Shown: one piece after another, positions 1-10,357 of the stretch
How positions within the stretch are numbered: position 1 is the first letter of the stretch
Layout: every line of letters starts with the position of its first letter
NCBI GenBank assembly: GCA_025359785.1
Contig: JANYET010000026.1
Location: 62,001-126,000 of the forward strand
Source of the DNA: Alphaproteobacteria bacterium
Lineage (GTDB): Bacteria > Pseudomonadota > Alphaproteobacteria > Caulobacterales > Caulobacteraceae
DNA length: 64,000 bases
Direction of reading: 5' to 3'
The notes under the pieces: generated by a model
What the model was told of the DNA's origin: nothing
Databases searched by the model: none
What the model saw: only the letters and a program-made list of their open reading frames with translations
Made by a program: the position numbers and the translations under genes

Positions 1-600
1 GAAAAGGCCGCCGGCTTCACCCTGCTGTTCGACGGCAAGACGACGGCCGGCTGGCGCGGGTTCAAGACGCCGGCGCCGGATGCCGGCTGGACGGTGAAGG
101 ACGGCGCGCTCACCCCCGACGCCAAGACGTCCGCCGACCTGGTCAGCAAGGGGACCTACGGGAGCTTCGAGCTCGATTTCGACTGGAAGATCAGTCCCAA
201 GGGCAATTCGGGCGTGATCTATCACGTGATCCCGGTGGGCGATGAGACCTACGAGAGCGGGCCGGAGTACCAGATCCTCGACAACGCCCACGGCGAGCCG
301 CCGAAGCAGCGCGCCGGCTCGCTGTTCGCCCTCTATCCGCCGTCGATGGACATGACCAAGCCGGTCGGCCAGTTCAACCACAGCCGGCTGATCGTCGATC
401 ACGGCCGCGTCCAGCATTGGCTGAACGGCATGATGGTCACCGAGTACGACCTCAATTCCGCCGATTTCAAGGCCCGCGTCGCGGCGTCGAAATTCAAGCA
501 GTGGCCGCAGTACGCCACCGGAAAAACCGGCGCGATCGCGCTGCAGTGTCACGGCTCCGACGTCGCCTTCAAGAACCTCAAGCTCAAGGTGCTTAAGTAG
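1..600 (+). CDS. DUF1080 (3-keto-disaccharide hydrolase family) protein, 5' end outside window
   Basis: The frame is open from the first base, so the true start lies upstream; a GTG at 94 is internal. The first visible residues include the pattern FTLLFDGKTTAGWRGF, the usual opening of a DUF1080 domain, followed by a beta-rich lectin-like region with YESGPEYQILDN and a C-terminal AFKNLKLK typical of the family end. DUF1080 proteins are secreted or periplasmic carbohydrate-active proteins; some hydrolyse 3-keto-glycosides. The signal peptide, if any, is not in view. It ends at a TAG and is followed by a repeat element rather than by a co-transcribed gene. Family assignment is firm; substrate is unknown. 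Confidence 0.85.
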   Translation, partial: EKAAGFTLLFDGKTTAGWRGFKTPAPDAGWTVKDGALTPDAKTSADLVSKGTYGSFELDFDWKISPKGNSGVIYHVIPVGDETYESGPEYQILDNAHGEPPKQRAGSLFALYPPSMDMTKPVGQFNHSRLIVDHGRVQHWLNGMMVTEYDLNSADFKARVAASKFKQWPQYATGKTGAIALQCHGSDVAFKNLKLKVLK

Positions 601-623
601 CCGCCGGACGGGCCTGCAAGATT

Positions 624-772
624 GAACCACGAACGCACACAAACGCCACGAACGCGCCCTGCGGGCTGAGACCTCGCGGGTCACATTCGCCTTGCGCGCC
701 GCCGGCAAGAACGGGCCTGCGGCCTGACAGCTCATGAGGCGCGTTCGTGGTGTTCGTGTGGGTTCGTGGTTT
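624..772. repeat. Inverted-repeat element, family A (copy 1)
   Basis: The left arm (about 624-657) is built from GAACCACGAACGC-type units and is mirrored by the right arm (738-771) with GCGTTCGTGGTGTTCG-type units; about 80 bp lie between. A second copy sits at 18672-18775. It occupies most of the gap between the DUF1080 gene and murJ. The pattern suggests a mobile REP/MITE-like or transcript-end hairpin element. Its function is unknown. Confidence 0.75.
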
Positions 773-882
773 CGTCTAGCCCCGAAGGTCGCTGCCGCAG
801 CGTGAATTTGCCCCGCGCGCTCTGGCCTGCGGCAGGTTAGTTTGCGGGCCGTGAATCGCTCCTGCTCAAAGCCTCGCCGCCC

Positions 883-2511
883 GTGACCGACACCCCGAAA
901 GCCCCGCCGGTCACCAAAGCGCCGGGTATGCTCCGGTCCTCGGCGATCTATTCGGCGCTGACCCTGGTCAGCCGGTTCCTGGGGTTGGCGCGCGACCTGG
1001 TGATCACCGCCCGGCTCGGCGGGGCCGGCAATATCACCGGCGACGCCTACATCACCGCGCTGGCCTTCCCCAACCTGTTCCGCCGGATGTTCGCCGAGGG
1101 GGCCTTCGCCTCAGCCTTCGTGCCGGACTATTCCAAGCGGCTGGCGGCCGACGGCAAGGAGGCCGCCGACGCCTTCGCCGCCGACGCGCTGGCCACCATG
1201 GCGGCGCTGACCGTGGCGATCACCATCGCCTGCCAGCTAGCCATGCCGTGGATCATGCGGGTCTACAGCTACGGCTTCATCGCCAACCCGGCGAAGTTCA
1301 AGCTGGCGGTGATCCTCACCCAGATCACCATGCCTTACCTGCCGGCGGTGGTGATCGCCTCGCTGTTCGCGGGCGTGCTGCAGGCGCGCGGCCGGTTCAT
1401 CATCTACGGCCTCTATCCGGCGCTGCTGAACATCGTGATGCTGGCCGCCGTCCTGCCGCAGAAGGACCCGACGCGGGCGGCCTATGCGGCGTCCGTGGGC
1501 GTGATCATCGCCGGGATCAGCCAGGCCGCGCTTTGCTGGTGGGGCGCGCATCGGAGCGGCGCGCGCATTCACCTGAAACACCTGAAGATGACGCCGTCGA
1601 TCCGCGCGCTGCTGCGGCGCATGGCGCCAGGCGTGATCGCCTCCAGCGCCACGCAGATCAACCTGTTCATCTCGGCCATGCTGGCGAGCCAGGTGGCCGG
1701 CATGCGGGTCTGGCTGAACATCGCCGAGCGCTTCTACCAGCTGCCGCTCAGCCTGGTCGGCGTGGCCATCGGCGTGGCCCTGCTGCCCCGGCTTTCGACC
1801 GCCTTGCAGAAGAAGGACCACGACGACGCGAACGCGGCCATGGATCAGGCGGTGGTATTCGGCCTGGCGCTCAGCCTGCCGGCGGCGGCCGCGCTGATGG
1901 CCATGCCGGGTTACCTCTGCGAGGGCCTGTTCGCGCGCGGCCAATTCACGGCGGCGGACGCGGCGGCCTCGGGCTCACTGCTGTTCCACTACGGCTGGGG
2001 CGTGCCGGCCTTCGTGCTGATCAAGATTCTGCAGCCGGCCTTCTTCGCGCGCGGCGATACGCGCCGGCCGATGAACTATTCGCTGATCTCGGTGGCGGTG
2101 AACATCGCGCTGGGCGTCGCGCTGTTCTTCACCATCGGTTTTCCGGGCCTCGCGCTGGCCACCGCGGCCGCCTCGTGGATCACCGTCGCCCAGATGGTCG
2201 CCAAGCTGTGGCGCGACGACACCTGGCGGCCCTCGGCGAAGACCACCGGCCGGATCGTCCGGGTGACCGCCGCCTGCCTGGGCCTGGGCGTGGCGCTGGC
2301 GCTGGCCTCGCACTTCCGGCCGATCCTGGAGGCGCCCTTGCGGGGCTTCCGGTACGACAAAGAGGTGACCGTGCTGCTGGTCAGCCTAGCCGGCGTTCTG
2401 CTCTATCCGCTGCTGCTGTTCGCGTCCGGCGGCGTCACCCCGGCCGAGGCGCGGGCCGCCCTCAAGCGCCGTCGCGGCGAGGCCGGACCCGTGGCCTCAG
2501 GCTTGCCCTAG
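883..2511 (+). CDS. murJ: Lipid II flippase MurJ
   Basis: A 542-residue polytopic membrane protein of the MviN/MurJ family (MOP superfamily). It moves lipid II across the inner membrane for peptidoglycan synthesis. The N-terminal SALTLVSRFLGLARDLV and the following GDAYITALAFPNLFRRMFAEGAFASAFVP block are diagnostic, and about 14 hydrophobic segments follow. The GTG start at 883 gives a short hydrophilic lead; an in-frame ATG at 928 (MLRSSAIYSALTL) is an equally plausible start and matches many homologues better. trpS follows 126 nt downstream on the same strand. Confidence 0.95.
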   Translation: MTDTPKAPPVTKAPGMLRSSAIYSALTLVSRFLGLARDLVITARLGGAGNITGDAYITALAFPNLFRRMFAEGAFASAFVPDYSKRLAADGKEAADAFAADALATMAALTVAITIACQLAMPWIMRVYSYGFIANPAKFKLAVILTQITMPYLPAVVIASLFAGVLQARGRFIIYGLYPALLNIVMLAAVLPQKDPTRAAYAASVGVIIAGISQAALCWWGAHRSGARIHLKHLKMTPSIRALLRRMAPGVIASSATQINLFISAMLASQVAGMRVWLNIAERFYQLPLSLVGVAIGVALLPRLSTALQKKDHDDANAAMDQAVVFGLALSLPAAAALMAMPGYLCEGLFARGQFTAADAAASGSLLFHYGWGVPAFVLIKILQPAFFARGDTRRPMNYSLISVAVNIALGVALFFTIGFPGLALATAAASWITVAQMVAKLWRDDTWRPSAKTTGRIVRVTAACLGLGVALALASHFRPILEAPLRGFRYDKEVTVLLVSLAGVLLYPLLLFASGGVTPAEARAALKRRRGEAGPVASGLP

Positions 2512-2637
2512 GCGGCCTCGCGGCGTAATTCCCCAGCCATGGCTACCGGCTTCCTGACTTGGCGATGGCGCTGACCCGCTGAACGACCCGAACTCGGGCC
2601 TTGCGCCCGCATGTCCTCTAGCCACAGAAGCCTTCCC

Positions 2638-3672
2638 ATGACCGACCAAGCTCCGGCCCAATTCACCGGCAAGCCTCGCGTGCTTTCCGGCGTGCAGCCG
2701 ACCGGCGACCTGCACCTGGGCAACTACCTTGGCGCCCTGGTCAAATTCGCCCGCCTGCAGCACGAGATGGAAACCTTCATCTTCGTCGCCGACCTGCATG
2801 CGCTCACCGAATGGGTCGATCCTGGCAAGCTGAAGTCCAACGTCCGCGAGATCGCCGCGGCCTATCTGGCCACCGGCCTGGACCCCAAGGTCGCCACCAT
2901 CTTCGCCCAGTCCGCCGTGCCGGCGCATGCCGAGCTCGCGTGGGTGTTCAACTGCGTGGCGCGGCTGGGCTGGCTCGACCGGATGACCCAGTTCAAGGAC
3001 AAGGCCGGCAAGCACAAGGAGCGCTCCAGCGTGGGCCTCTACACCTACCCGGTGCTGCAGGCCGCCGACATCCTGGTCTACAAGGCGACCCACGTGCCGG
3101 TGGGCGAGGACCAGCGCCAGCACCTCGAACTGACCCGCGACATCGCGGCGAAGTTCAACCACGACTTCGACGTTCCGGGCTTCTTCCCGCTGCCAGAGGC
3201 GCTGACCCAAGGGCCCGGCGCGCGGATCATGTCCCTGCGCGACGGGGCGGTGAAGATGTCCAAGTCCGATCCCTCGGACAATTCGCGGATCAACCTCACC
3301 GACGACGCCGACACCATCAGCCAGAAGATTCGAAAGGCCCGCACCGACGCCGAGGTGCTGCCGGAAAAGCTGGACGACCTCGCCGGGCGGCCTGAGGCGC
3401 AGAACCTGATCGGCGTCTACGCGGCGCTCTCCGGGCACACCGCCCAGGAGGTGCTCACCGAATACGCCGGCCAGGGGTTCGGCGCCTTCAAGCCGAAGCT
3501 CGCCGACCTGGCCGTCTCGGTCATGGGCCCGATCGGCGGCGAGATGCGCCGGCTGCTGGCCGACCCCGCCGAGATCGACAAGATCCTGACCGCCGGCGGC
3601 GAGCGGGCGCGCGAAGTCGCGGCGCCGAACCTGGCCGAGGTGAAGCGGATCGTGGGCTACTGGGCCGGCTGA
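2638..3672 (+). CDS. trpS: Tryptophanyl-tRNA synthetase
   Basis: Class I aminoacyl-tRNA synthetase charging tRNA-Trp. The HIGH-type signature is HLGN at residues 26-29 and KMSKS is at about residues 206-210, both needed for ATP activation of tryptophan. The 344-residue length is normal for bacterial TrpS. I chose the ATG at 2638 ([18 protein letters not shown]); an ATG at 2611 would add nine residues with no family support. It follows murJ on the same strand, an order I associate with Caulobacter relatives. Confidence 0.97.
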   Translation: MTDQAPAQFTGKPRVLSGVQPTGDLHLGNYLGALVKFARLQHEMETFIFVADLHALTEWVDPGKLKSNVREIAAAYLATGLDPKVATIFAQSAVPAHAELAWVFNCVARLGWLDRMTQFKDKAGKHKERSSVGLYTYPVLQAADILVYKATHVPVGEDQRQHLELTRDIAAKFNHDFDVPGFFPLPEALTQGPGARIMSLRDGAVKMSKSDPSDNSRINLTDDADTISQKIRKARTDAEVLPEKLDDLAGRPEAQNLIGVYAALSGHTAQEVLTEYAGQGFGAFKPKLADLAVSVMGPIGGEMRRLLADPAEIDKILTAGGERAREVAAPNLAEVKRIVGYWAG

Positions 3673-3724
3673 GCTTGCCCCCCTTGTCTTGCCTTGACGC
3701 TGAAGCTCGGCCACCGTCGCGCCC

Positions 3725-4198
3725 ATGAGCCAGCGCAAGTTCCTGGTCGTCGCCGACGACACGCCGGAGTTCCAGGCGGCGCTGCGCTTCGCCTGCCGCC
3801 GCGCGCGGTCCACGGGCGGTCACGTGGCCCTGCTGCGGGTCATCGAGCCGGAATATTTCGAGCACTGGTCGGGCGTCCGCGAGGAGATCGAGCGCCAGGC
3901 CCGCGAGGAGGCCGAGGCGATCCTGCAGACCTCGGCGGCGCTGGTTCAGGCCGAAACCGGCCAGCCGGCCGAACTGCTGATCCGGCACGCCGACAATGTC
4001 CGCGCCGCGCTGCGCGAGGTCATCGGCTCCGATCCCGACATCAAGATCCTGGTCCTGGCCGCCGCGGTCGGCGGACGCGGTCCCGGGCCGCTGGTGGCCT
4101 CGCTCGCCAAGGAGGGCGTCACCTGGGGCGCGCGCAAGGTGCCGGTGACCCTGGTGCCCGGCGACCTGACCGACGAAGAGATCGCGGATCTGGCCTGA
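3725..4198 (+). CDS. Universal stress protein (UspA family)
   Basis: A 157-residue single-domain Usp protein: it opens with KFLVVADDTPEFQAALRFA and contains a beta strand KILVLAAAVGG near residue 105. The classic ATP-binding G-2x-G-9x-G-S/T loop is only partly recognisable (GGRGPGPLVASLAKEG), so nucleotide binding is uncertain. The family contributes to stress survival in the cytoplasm. It starts 52 nt after trpS and precedes the nfuA-type gene, so it may be in the same transcript. Confidence 0.88.
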   Translation: MSQRKFLVVADDTPEFQAALRFACRRARSTGGHVALLRVIEPEYFEHWSGVREEIERQAREEAEAILQTSAALVQAETGQPAELLIRHADNVRAALREVIGSDPDIKILVLAAAVGGRGPGPLVASLAKEGVTWGARKVPVTLVPGDLTDEEIADLA

Positions 4199-4235
4199 GC
4201 TTGCGCCGGAACCCCTCCGGCGCCACATCTGGCGC

Positions 4236-4820
4236 ATGTTTATCCAGACCGAGCCGACCCCGAACCCCGAGGTCCTGAAGTTCCTGCCTGGGCGCGACGT
4301 CATGGGCGAGGGCACCCGCGACTTCCGCGACGCCGAGGCGGCGGTCGCCTCGACCCTGGCGGGCGAGCTGTTTTCCATCGAGGGCGTCGACCGGGTGTTC
4401 TTCGGGCCCGACTTCCTGACGGTGGGCAAGACCGCCGATCATGACTGGAGCCACCTGAAGGCGCCGATCCTGGCGGCGATCATGGACCACTTCACCTCGG
4501 GCTTGCCGCTGTTCGCCGGCGCCGATGCTCTTGGGGGCGATCAGTCCGTCGGTCACGATGAGGGCGTCTACGAAGGCGAGACCGCCCAGATTGTCGCCGA
4601 GATCAAAGACCTGCTCGACACCCGCATCCGCCCGGCGGTGGCTCAGGACGGCGGCGACATCCTGTTCAACCGCTTCGATGTGGCGACCGGCGTGGTCTAT
4701 CTGAACATGCGCGGCGCCTGCTCCGGCTGTCCGTCCTCCTCGGCGACCCTGAAGGCTGGGGTCGAGAACATGCTCAAGCATTACGTGCCGGAAGTGACGG
4801 GCGTGGAGCAAACGCTCTAA
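4236..4820 (+). CDS. NifU-like Fe-S cluster scaffold (Nfu family)
   Basis: 194 residues in two domains. An N-terminal Nfu_N domain starts MFIQTEPTPNPEVLKFLPG, typical of alphaproteobacterial and mitochondrial NFU proteins. A C-terminal NifU domain carries the cluster-binding CxxC in GACSGCPSS (about residue 162). Nfu proteins carry [4Fe-4S] clusters to target apoproteins; clients encoded in this window could include MiaB and the Rsm22-type enzyme, which is inference. Length and domain order are normal. Confidence 0.93.
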   Translation: MFIQTEPTPNPEVLKFLPGRDVMGEGTRDFRDAEAAVASTLAGELFSIEGVDRVFFGPDFLTVGKTADHDWSHLKAPILAAIMDHFTSGLPLFAGADALGGDQSVGHDEGVYEGETAQIVAEIKDLLDTRIRPAVAQDGGDILFNRFDVATGVVYLNMRGACSGCPSSSATLKAGVENMLKHYVPEVTGVEQTL

Positions 4821-4831
4821 GACCAGGGCGA

Positions 4832-5461
4832 ATGCTGATCCTCGGTCTCGATACCTGCCTTTCAAGCTGCTCGGTCGCCGTCCTCGACGGTGAGCGCGTC
4901 GTCGCGTCGTCGCGTGAGGTGATGGCGCGCGGGCATCAGGAACGACTGGCGCCCATGGCGCGGCAGGTGATGGCGCAGGCCGGCCTCGCCTTCGACCGCC
5001 TGGATCGGATCGCCGTCACCGTCGGTCCTGGCTCCTTCACCGGCCTCAGGGTCGGCATCGCCTTCGCCAAGGGCCTGGCCCTGGCCCTCGACAAACCCGC
5101 CGTCGGCATCGGGACGCTGGAAGCGCTGGCCGCCGAGGCTGCAGGCCTGGTCTTCCCCGCCATCGACGCCCGCCGGGGCCAGCTCTACCTGCAGGCCTTC
5201 GAGGACGGCCGCGCGCTGATGGCGCCGGACGCGCTGAGCGCCGAGGTCGCCGCCGCGCGGCTGGCGGAGCTGTCGCAAGGCCGGCCCTTCACCCTGGTGG
5301 GCTCCGGCGCGGCGCTGCTGGCCGATGTCGCGCCCGGCGCCGCGATCATCGCGGCCGAGGGGCCCGATGCCCGCCACGTCGCGCGTCTGGCCGCCGCGCG
5401 GGCGCCCGGGCCGTTGAAACCGCTTTACCTGCGCGCGCCCGACGCCAAGCTGCCGAAATGA
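4832..5461 (+). CDS. tsaB: tRNA threonylcarbamoyladenosine biosynthesis protein TsaB
   Basis: 209 residues; an inactive paralogue of TsaD that helps make the t6A37 modification of ANN-decoding tRNAs. The opening MLILGLDTCLSSCSVAVLDG and the internal VGPGSFTGLRVGIAFAKGLAL are diagnostic for TsaB. Its TGA overlaps the rimI ATG in ATGA, so the two are probably translationally coupled, a common tsaB-rimI pairing. Its partner gene tsaD is also in this window, at the far end on the other strand. Confidence 0.95.
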   Translation: MLILGLDTCLSSCSVAVLDGERVVASSREVMARGHQERLAPMARQVMAQAGLAFDRLDRIAVTVGPGSFTGLRVGIAFAKGLALALDKPAVGIGTLEALAAEAAGLVFPAIDARRGQLYLQAFEDGRALMAPDALSAEVAAARLAELSQGRPFTLVGSGAALLADVAPGAAIIAAEGPDARHVARLAAARAPGPLKPLYLRAPDAKLPK

Positions 5462-5919
5462 AGCTGATCCGCGCCACGGCGGCGGCGTGCGAGGCCATGG
5501 CCTACGCCCACGCCACGGCCTTCGACGAGAAGTCCTGGCGCGAGGACGAGTTCGACGACCTGCTGGACGGCGCCGGCATCTACGGCTTCCTGGCCGATGA
5601 CGACGGCCAGCCGCTGGGCCTCATCCTCTGCCGGATGGCGGCGGGCGAGGTCGAGGTGCTGACGCTGGGTGTGACGCCACAGGCGCGGCGTCGCGGCGTG
5701 GGCCTGGCCCTGATGATCGCGGCCCTGGAGGTCGCCCGCGAAGCCCGGCTCGCGGAGGCGTTTCTGGAGGTGGCCGTGGACAACGACGGCGCCATCGCCC
5801 TCTACGCCATGCTCGGCTTCGAGAAATCCGGCTTGCGCAAGGCCTACTATGACCGCGGCCCGGCGGGATTCACCGATGCCCTGGTGATGCGCCTCGACCT
5901 TACCGCCGCCGCCGCTTAG
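5458..5919 (+). CDS. rimI: Ribosomal protein S18 alanine N-acetyltransferase RimI (GNAT)
   Basis: 153-residue GNAT acetyltransferase. The acetyl-CoA-binding motif A is TLGVTPQARRRGVGLALM (about residues 70-87), with the R/Q-x-x-G-x-G/A pattern, followed by ALYAMLGFEKSGLRKAYY, the RimI-like C-terminal block. RimI acetylates the N-terminal alanine of ribosomal protein S18. The ATG overlaps the tsaB stop. Position directly after tsaB supports RimI over a generic GNAT. Confidence 0.88.
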   Translation: MKLIRATAAACEAMAYAHATAFDEKSWREDEFDDLLDGAGIYGFLADDDGQPLGLILCRMAAGEVEVLTLGVTPQARRRGVGLALMIAALEVAREARLAEAFLEVAVDNDGAIALYAMLGFEKSGLRKAYYDRGPAGFTDALVMRLDLTAAAA

Positions 5920-5957
5920 AGCTAACCTCTGTCGCCATCAGCAGTCGGGAGCCGGCC

Positions 5958-6371
5958 TTGTCCGATCGCATCGAAAAGCTCTGCATCGAAAAGGGCATGC
6001 GCATGACCGAGCAGCGCCGGGTGATCGCCCGCGTGCTGTCGGCGGCCGACGACCATCCGGATGTGGAAGAGCTGCACCGCCGCGCCCACGCCGTCGATCC
6101 GCACATCTCGATCGCCACCGTCTATCGGACGGTGCGCCTGTTCGACGAGGCCGGGATCATCACCCGCCACGACTTCCGCGACGGCCGCTCCCGCTACGAG
6201 GAACACCCCGACCAGCACCACGACCACCTGATCGACATGAAGACCGGCCAGGTGGTGGAGTTCATGGACGCCGAGATCGAGGCCCTGCAGGAGGCCATCG
6301 CCAAGCGGCTCGGGTACAAGCTCGTGGACCACCGGCTGGAGCTCTACGGGATGCCGATCGAGGACAAGTAA
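5958..6371 (+). CDS. fur: Ferric uptake regulator Fur
   Basis: 137-residue Fur-family metal-dependent repressor. An N-terminal winged helix includes HISIATVYRTVRLFDEAGII, and a C-terminal dimerisation domain includes the metal-ligand-rich HPDQHHDHLIDMKTGQVVEF. The only cysteine is at residue 9: the CxxC pairs that bind structural zinc in gamma-proteobacterial Fur are absent, as known for alphaproteobacterial Fur/Mur. It starts at TTG 5958, chosen from reading-frame and family length; there is a GGGAG about 8 nt upstream. It sits between rimI and a repeat element. The likely role is iron (possibly manganese) homeostasis. Confidence 0.92.
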   Translation: MSDRIEKLCIEKGMRMTEQRRVIARVLSAADDHPDVEELHRRAHAVDPHISIATVYRTVRLFDEAGIITRHDFRDGRSRYEEHPDQHHDHLIDMKTGQVVEFMDAEIEALQEAIAKRLGYKLVDHRLELYGMPIEDK

Positions 6372-6376
6372 TCGGT

Positions 6377-6515
6377 GTCATCCCGGAATCGGCGCAGCCG
6401 ATGTCCGGGACCCATAGGCGCCGATGCCGGTGATCTCGCGCGGCGTCTCGGCAGACAGCTTTGAGCGCTTGAGATCATGGGCCCAGGACAGCCGCTACGC
6501 GCCTTCCGGGATGAC
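6377..6515. repeat. Inverted-repeat element, family B (copy 1)
   Basis: The outer arms are GTCATCCCGGAA and its mirror TTCCGGGATGAC; inner segments GGGACCCAT and ATGGGCCC also pair. The 139-bp element fills the fur-miaB gap. Related copies are at 13831-13949, 50178-50296 and 56186-56300. The repeated design suggests a dispersed MITE/REP-type element, common in alphaproteobacterial intergenic DNA. Confidence 0.85.
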
Positions 6516-6565
6516 GATGGCGGGGAAATCTTGCGGAGGTGGGCTCTCGCCCCCATAACCCAGCC

Positions 6566-7929
<1,364 letters not shown>

Positions 7930-7933
<4 letters not shown>

Positions 7934-8922
7934 GCCGCGCGCCTGAATTCATCACCCTGTCCGACGCCGCCTCCCGCGCGGTGGCCGGCGCCCATTCGCG
8001 CCACGCCGCCCTGATCGAGGACGCCTTCGACGTGCTGGTGGAAACACCCGGCGGCGGCGTGTCGCTGACCGGCGACTCCAAGGGCCGCGCCCAGGCCAAG
8101 AAGGCCGTGCAGGCCATCGCCGAGCGCGCCGATCAGGGCCTGGATATCGCCGAGGCCGACGTCCGCGTGGCGATCGGTAACGCGCGGACCGGCGGCGCGG
8201 CCGCGGGCGTCGGCCGCTACGGCCTGGACCAGGGCGCCTTGCCCATAGGCCGCCGTGGCCAGGTGGCGCCGAAGACCAAGACCCAGGCCGAATATCTGGC
8301 CGCGCTGGGCCAGTGCGAGCTGGTGTTCGGGGTCGGCCCGGCCGGCACCGGCAAGACCTTCCTGGCCGTGGCGCATGGCGCGGGCCTTTTGCTGCGCGGC
8401 GAGGTCGACCGCCTGATCGTCAGCCGCCCCGCCGTCGAGGCGGGTGAACGGCTGGGCTTCCTGCCGGGCGACCTGACCGAAAAGGTCGATCCCTACATGG
8501 CCCCGGTCTGGGAGGCGCTCACCGACATCCTGGGCGCCGAGCAACTGCGCCGCCGCCGCGAGAAGGGCGAGATCGAGGTCGCGCCGATCGCCTTCCTGCG
8601 CGGCCGCACCCTGTCCCGCGCGTTCGTCATCGTCGACGAGGCCCAGAACGCCACGCGGCTGCAGATGAAGATGGTCCTGACCCGCCTGGGCGAGGGCGCG
8701 CGCATGGTGGTGACCGGCGACCCGACCCAGATCGACCTGGTGAACCTGCGCGACAGTGGCCTCGCCCACGCGGTCGGCCTGCTGGAGGGCGTCAAGGGGA
8801 TCGGCGTCACCCGCTTCACCGCCGAGGATGTGGTGCGCCACCCGCTGGTGGAGCGGATTGTGCGCGCCTACGAAGCCGACACGGCCCAAAGCGCCAAGAC
8901 CGCGGCCGGGCGGGCGATTTGA
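7930..8922 (+). CDS. PhoH family ATPase
   Basis: 330-residue PhoH/YbeZ-type cytoplasmic P-loop ATPase. The Walker A is GPAGTGKT (from about residue 136) and Walker B lies in [19 protein letters not shown] is a helicase-like motif typical of the family. YbeZ works with YbeY and is linked to 16S rRNA maturation and RNA turnover. The GTG start overlaps the miaB stop (GTGA) and its TGA overlaps the TTG of ybeY, so translation is probably coupled. Confidence 0.93.
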
Positions 8923-9371
8923 TCGACCTGGAGGTCGAGGACCCGGCCTGGACCAAGGCTCTCCCCGACGCCGGGGCGCTGGCCCTGGCGACCGCTGAGG
9001 CGACGCTCGCCTCCGAGGGTGCGGTGGGCGAGGGCGTCAGCCTGTTGCTCACCGACGACGCCGCGCTGTGCGACCTCAACCGCCGCTTCCGCCAGCAGGA
9101 CAAGCCGACCAATGTGCTGGCCTTCCCGGCCCCGCAGAACCTGGAGCGGTTCCTGGGCGATGTGGCGCTGGCCTACGGCGTCTGTGCGCGGGAAGCCTCC
9201 GAACAGGGCAAACCGCTGGCGCATCACCTGCAGCATCTGGTGGCGCATGGCGTCCTGCACCTTCTAGGGTATGAGCATGAGACCGACGCGCAGGCCACCG
9301 AGATGGAGGATCTGGAACGCGCCGTGCTGGCCGGCCTGGGGATTCCCGATCCCTATCTGGCCGGTCCATGA
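8919..9371 (+). CDS. ybeY: Endoribonuclease YbeY (rRNA maturation factor)
   Basis: 150 residues with the zinc-binding HxxxHxxxxxH at H110, H114 and H120 (HGVLHLLGYEH). YbeY is a single-strand-specific metallo-RNase acting in 16S rRNA 3'-end processing and ribosome quality control. It starts at a rare TTG (8919) overlapping the phoH stop as TTGA, and ends in an ATGA overlap with corC. The unusual start is supported by the overlap and by the immediate family-like sequence [10 protein letters not shown]. Confidence 0.95.
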   Translation: MIDLEVEDPAWTKALPDAGALALATAEATLASEGAVGEGVSLLLTDDAALCDLNRRFRQQDKPTNVLAFPAPQNLERFLGDVALAYGVCAREASEQGKPLAHHLQHLVAHGVLHLLGYEHETDAQATEMEDLERAVLAGLGIPDPYLAGP

Positions 9372-10348
9372 CGCCGGCTGACGAGACGATGACCGACTCC
9401 GACCGACCTCCGCCGCCGACCCCGTCCCCGGCGACCCCGTCCCCAGCGGCCCATCCCGCGCCCTGGAGCCCCGGCGACATCGCCTCGCAGGCCCGTGGGG
9501 TGCTGCACCTTTTCGACCGCTTCCGCTCGAAGACGCCGGTGCAGGCCGAGGCCTTCGTTCCCGAACCGCCCACCGCGGCCACCGGCGAGCTGGTCAGCCA
9601 GGCCCGCGCCTTCCAGGATCTTCGGGTCGATGACGTGATGAAGCCGCGCGCCGACATCGTGGCCATCGACCGCAGCTGTTCGTTCGCCGAGCTCACCGCC
9701 CGCTTCGTGGAGGCCGAGCACAGCCGCATGCCGGTCTATCGCGAGACCCTCGACGAGCCGGTGGGCGTGGTCCACGTGAAGGACGTCTTCAAGCTGCTGG
9801 CGCGCAAGACCGGCAAGCCCAAACCCACCGACAAGGTGCTCTCGGGCCGCCACAACCCGGTGCGCCCGGTGCTCTATGTGCCGGCCTCGATGCGGGCCTC
9901 GGAGCTGCTCGGCCAGATGCGCGCGCAACAGACCCACATGGCTCTGGTGATCGACGAGTTCGGCGGCACCGACGGCCTGGTCACGTTGGAGGACCTGCTG
10001 GAGACCCTGGTCGGCGAGATTTCCGACGAGCACGACGACGTCGCCGAGGACGGTCACGCGCCGATCGTCGCCGACGACGAGGGCTGGATCGTCGATGGGC
10101 GCACGCCATTGCACGACCTGGAGACCGCCATCGGCGGCGGTGTCGATCTGGCGCCGCCGGACCTCGATGAGGAAATCGATACCCTGGCGGGCCTGGTCAA
10201 TGCGCTGGCCGGCCGCGTGCCGCAGCGGCGCGAGGTGGTGGGCCATCCCGGCGGCTTCACCCTGGAAGTCATGTCGGCCGATCCGCGGCGGGTGAAGCGG
10301 GTCAGGGTGCGCCGCGTCCCGATGGTTCCCGCCGACCCGCAAGGCTAG
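9368..10348 (+). CDS. Hemolysin/CorC family protein with CBS pair
   Basis: 326 residues. A proline-rich N-terminus is followed by a CBS-domain pair ([16 protein letters not shown] and [47 protein letters not shown]) and a C-terminal CorC_HlyC domain. It has no transmembrane DUF21 domain, so it is of the short CorC/YbeX type linked to Mg/Co efflux. Gene order ybeY-ybeX(corC)-lnt is the same as in Escherichia coli. ATG overlaps the ybeY stop; lnt follows after nine bases. Confidence 0.92.
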   Translation: MTPADETMTDSDRPPPPTPSPATPSPAAHPAPWSPGDIASQARGVLHLFDRFRSKTPVQAEAFVPEPPTAATGELVSQARAFQDLRVDDVMKPRADIVAIDRSCSFAELTARFVEAEHSRMPVYRETLDEPVGVVHVKDVFKLLARKTGKPKPTDKVLSGRHNPVRPVLYVPASMRASELLGQMRAQQTHMALVIDEFGGTDGLVTLEDLLETLVGEISDEHDDVAEDGHAPIVADDEGWIVDGRTPLHDLETAIGGGVDLAPPDLDEEIDTLAGLVNALAGRVPQRREVVGHPGGFTLEVMSADPRRVKRVRVRRVPMVPADPQG

Positions 10349-10357
10349 GGCTTAGCC

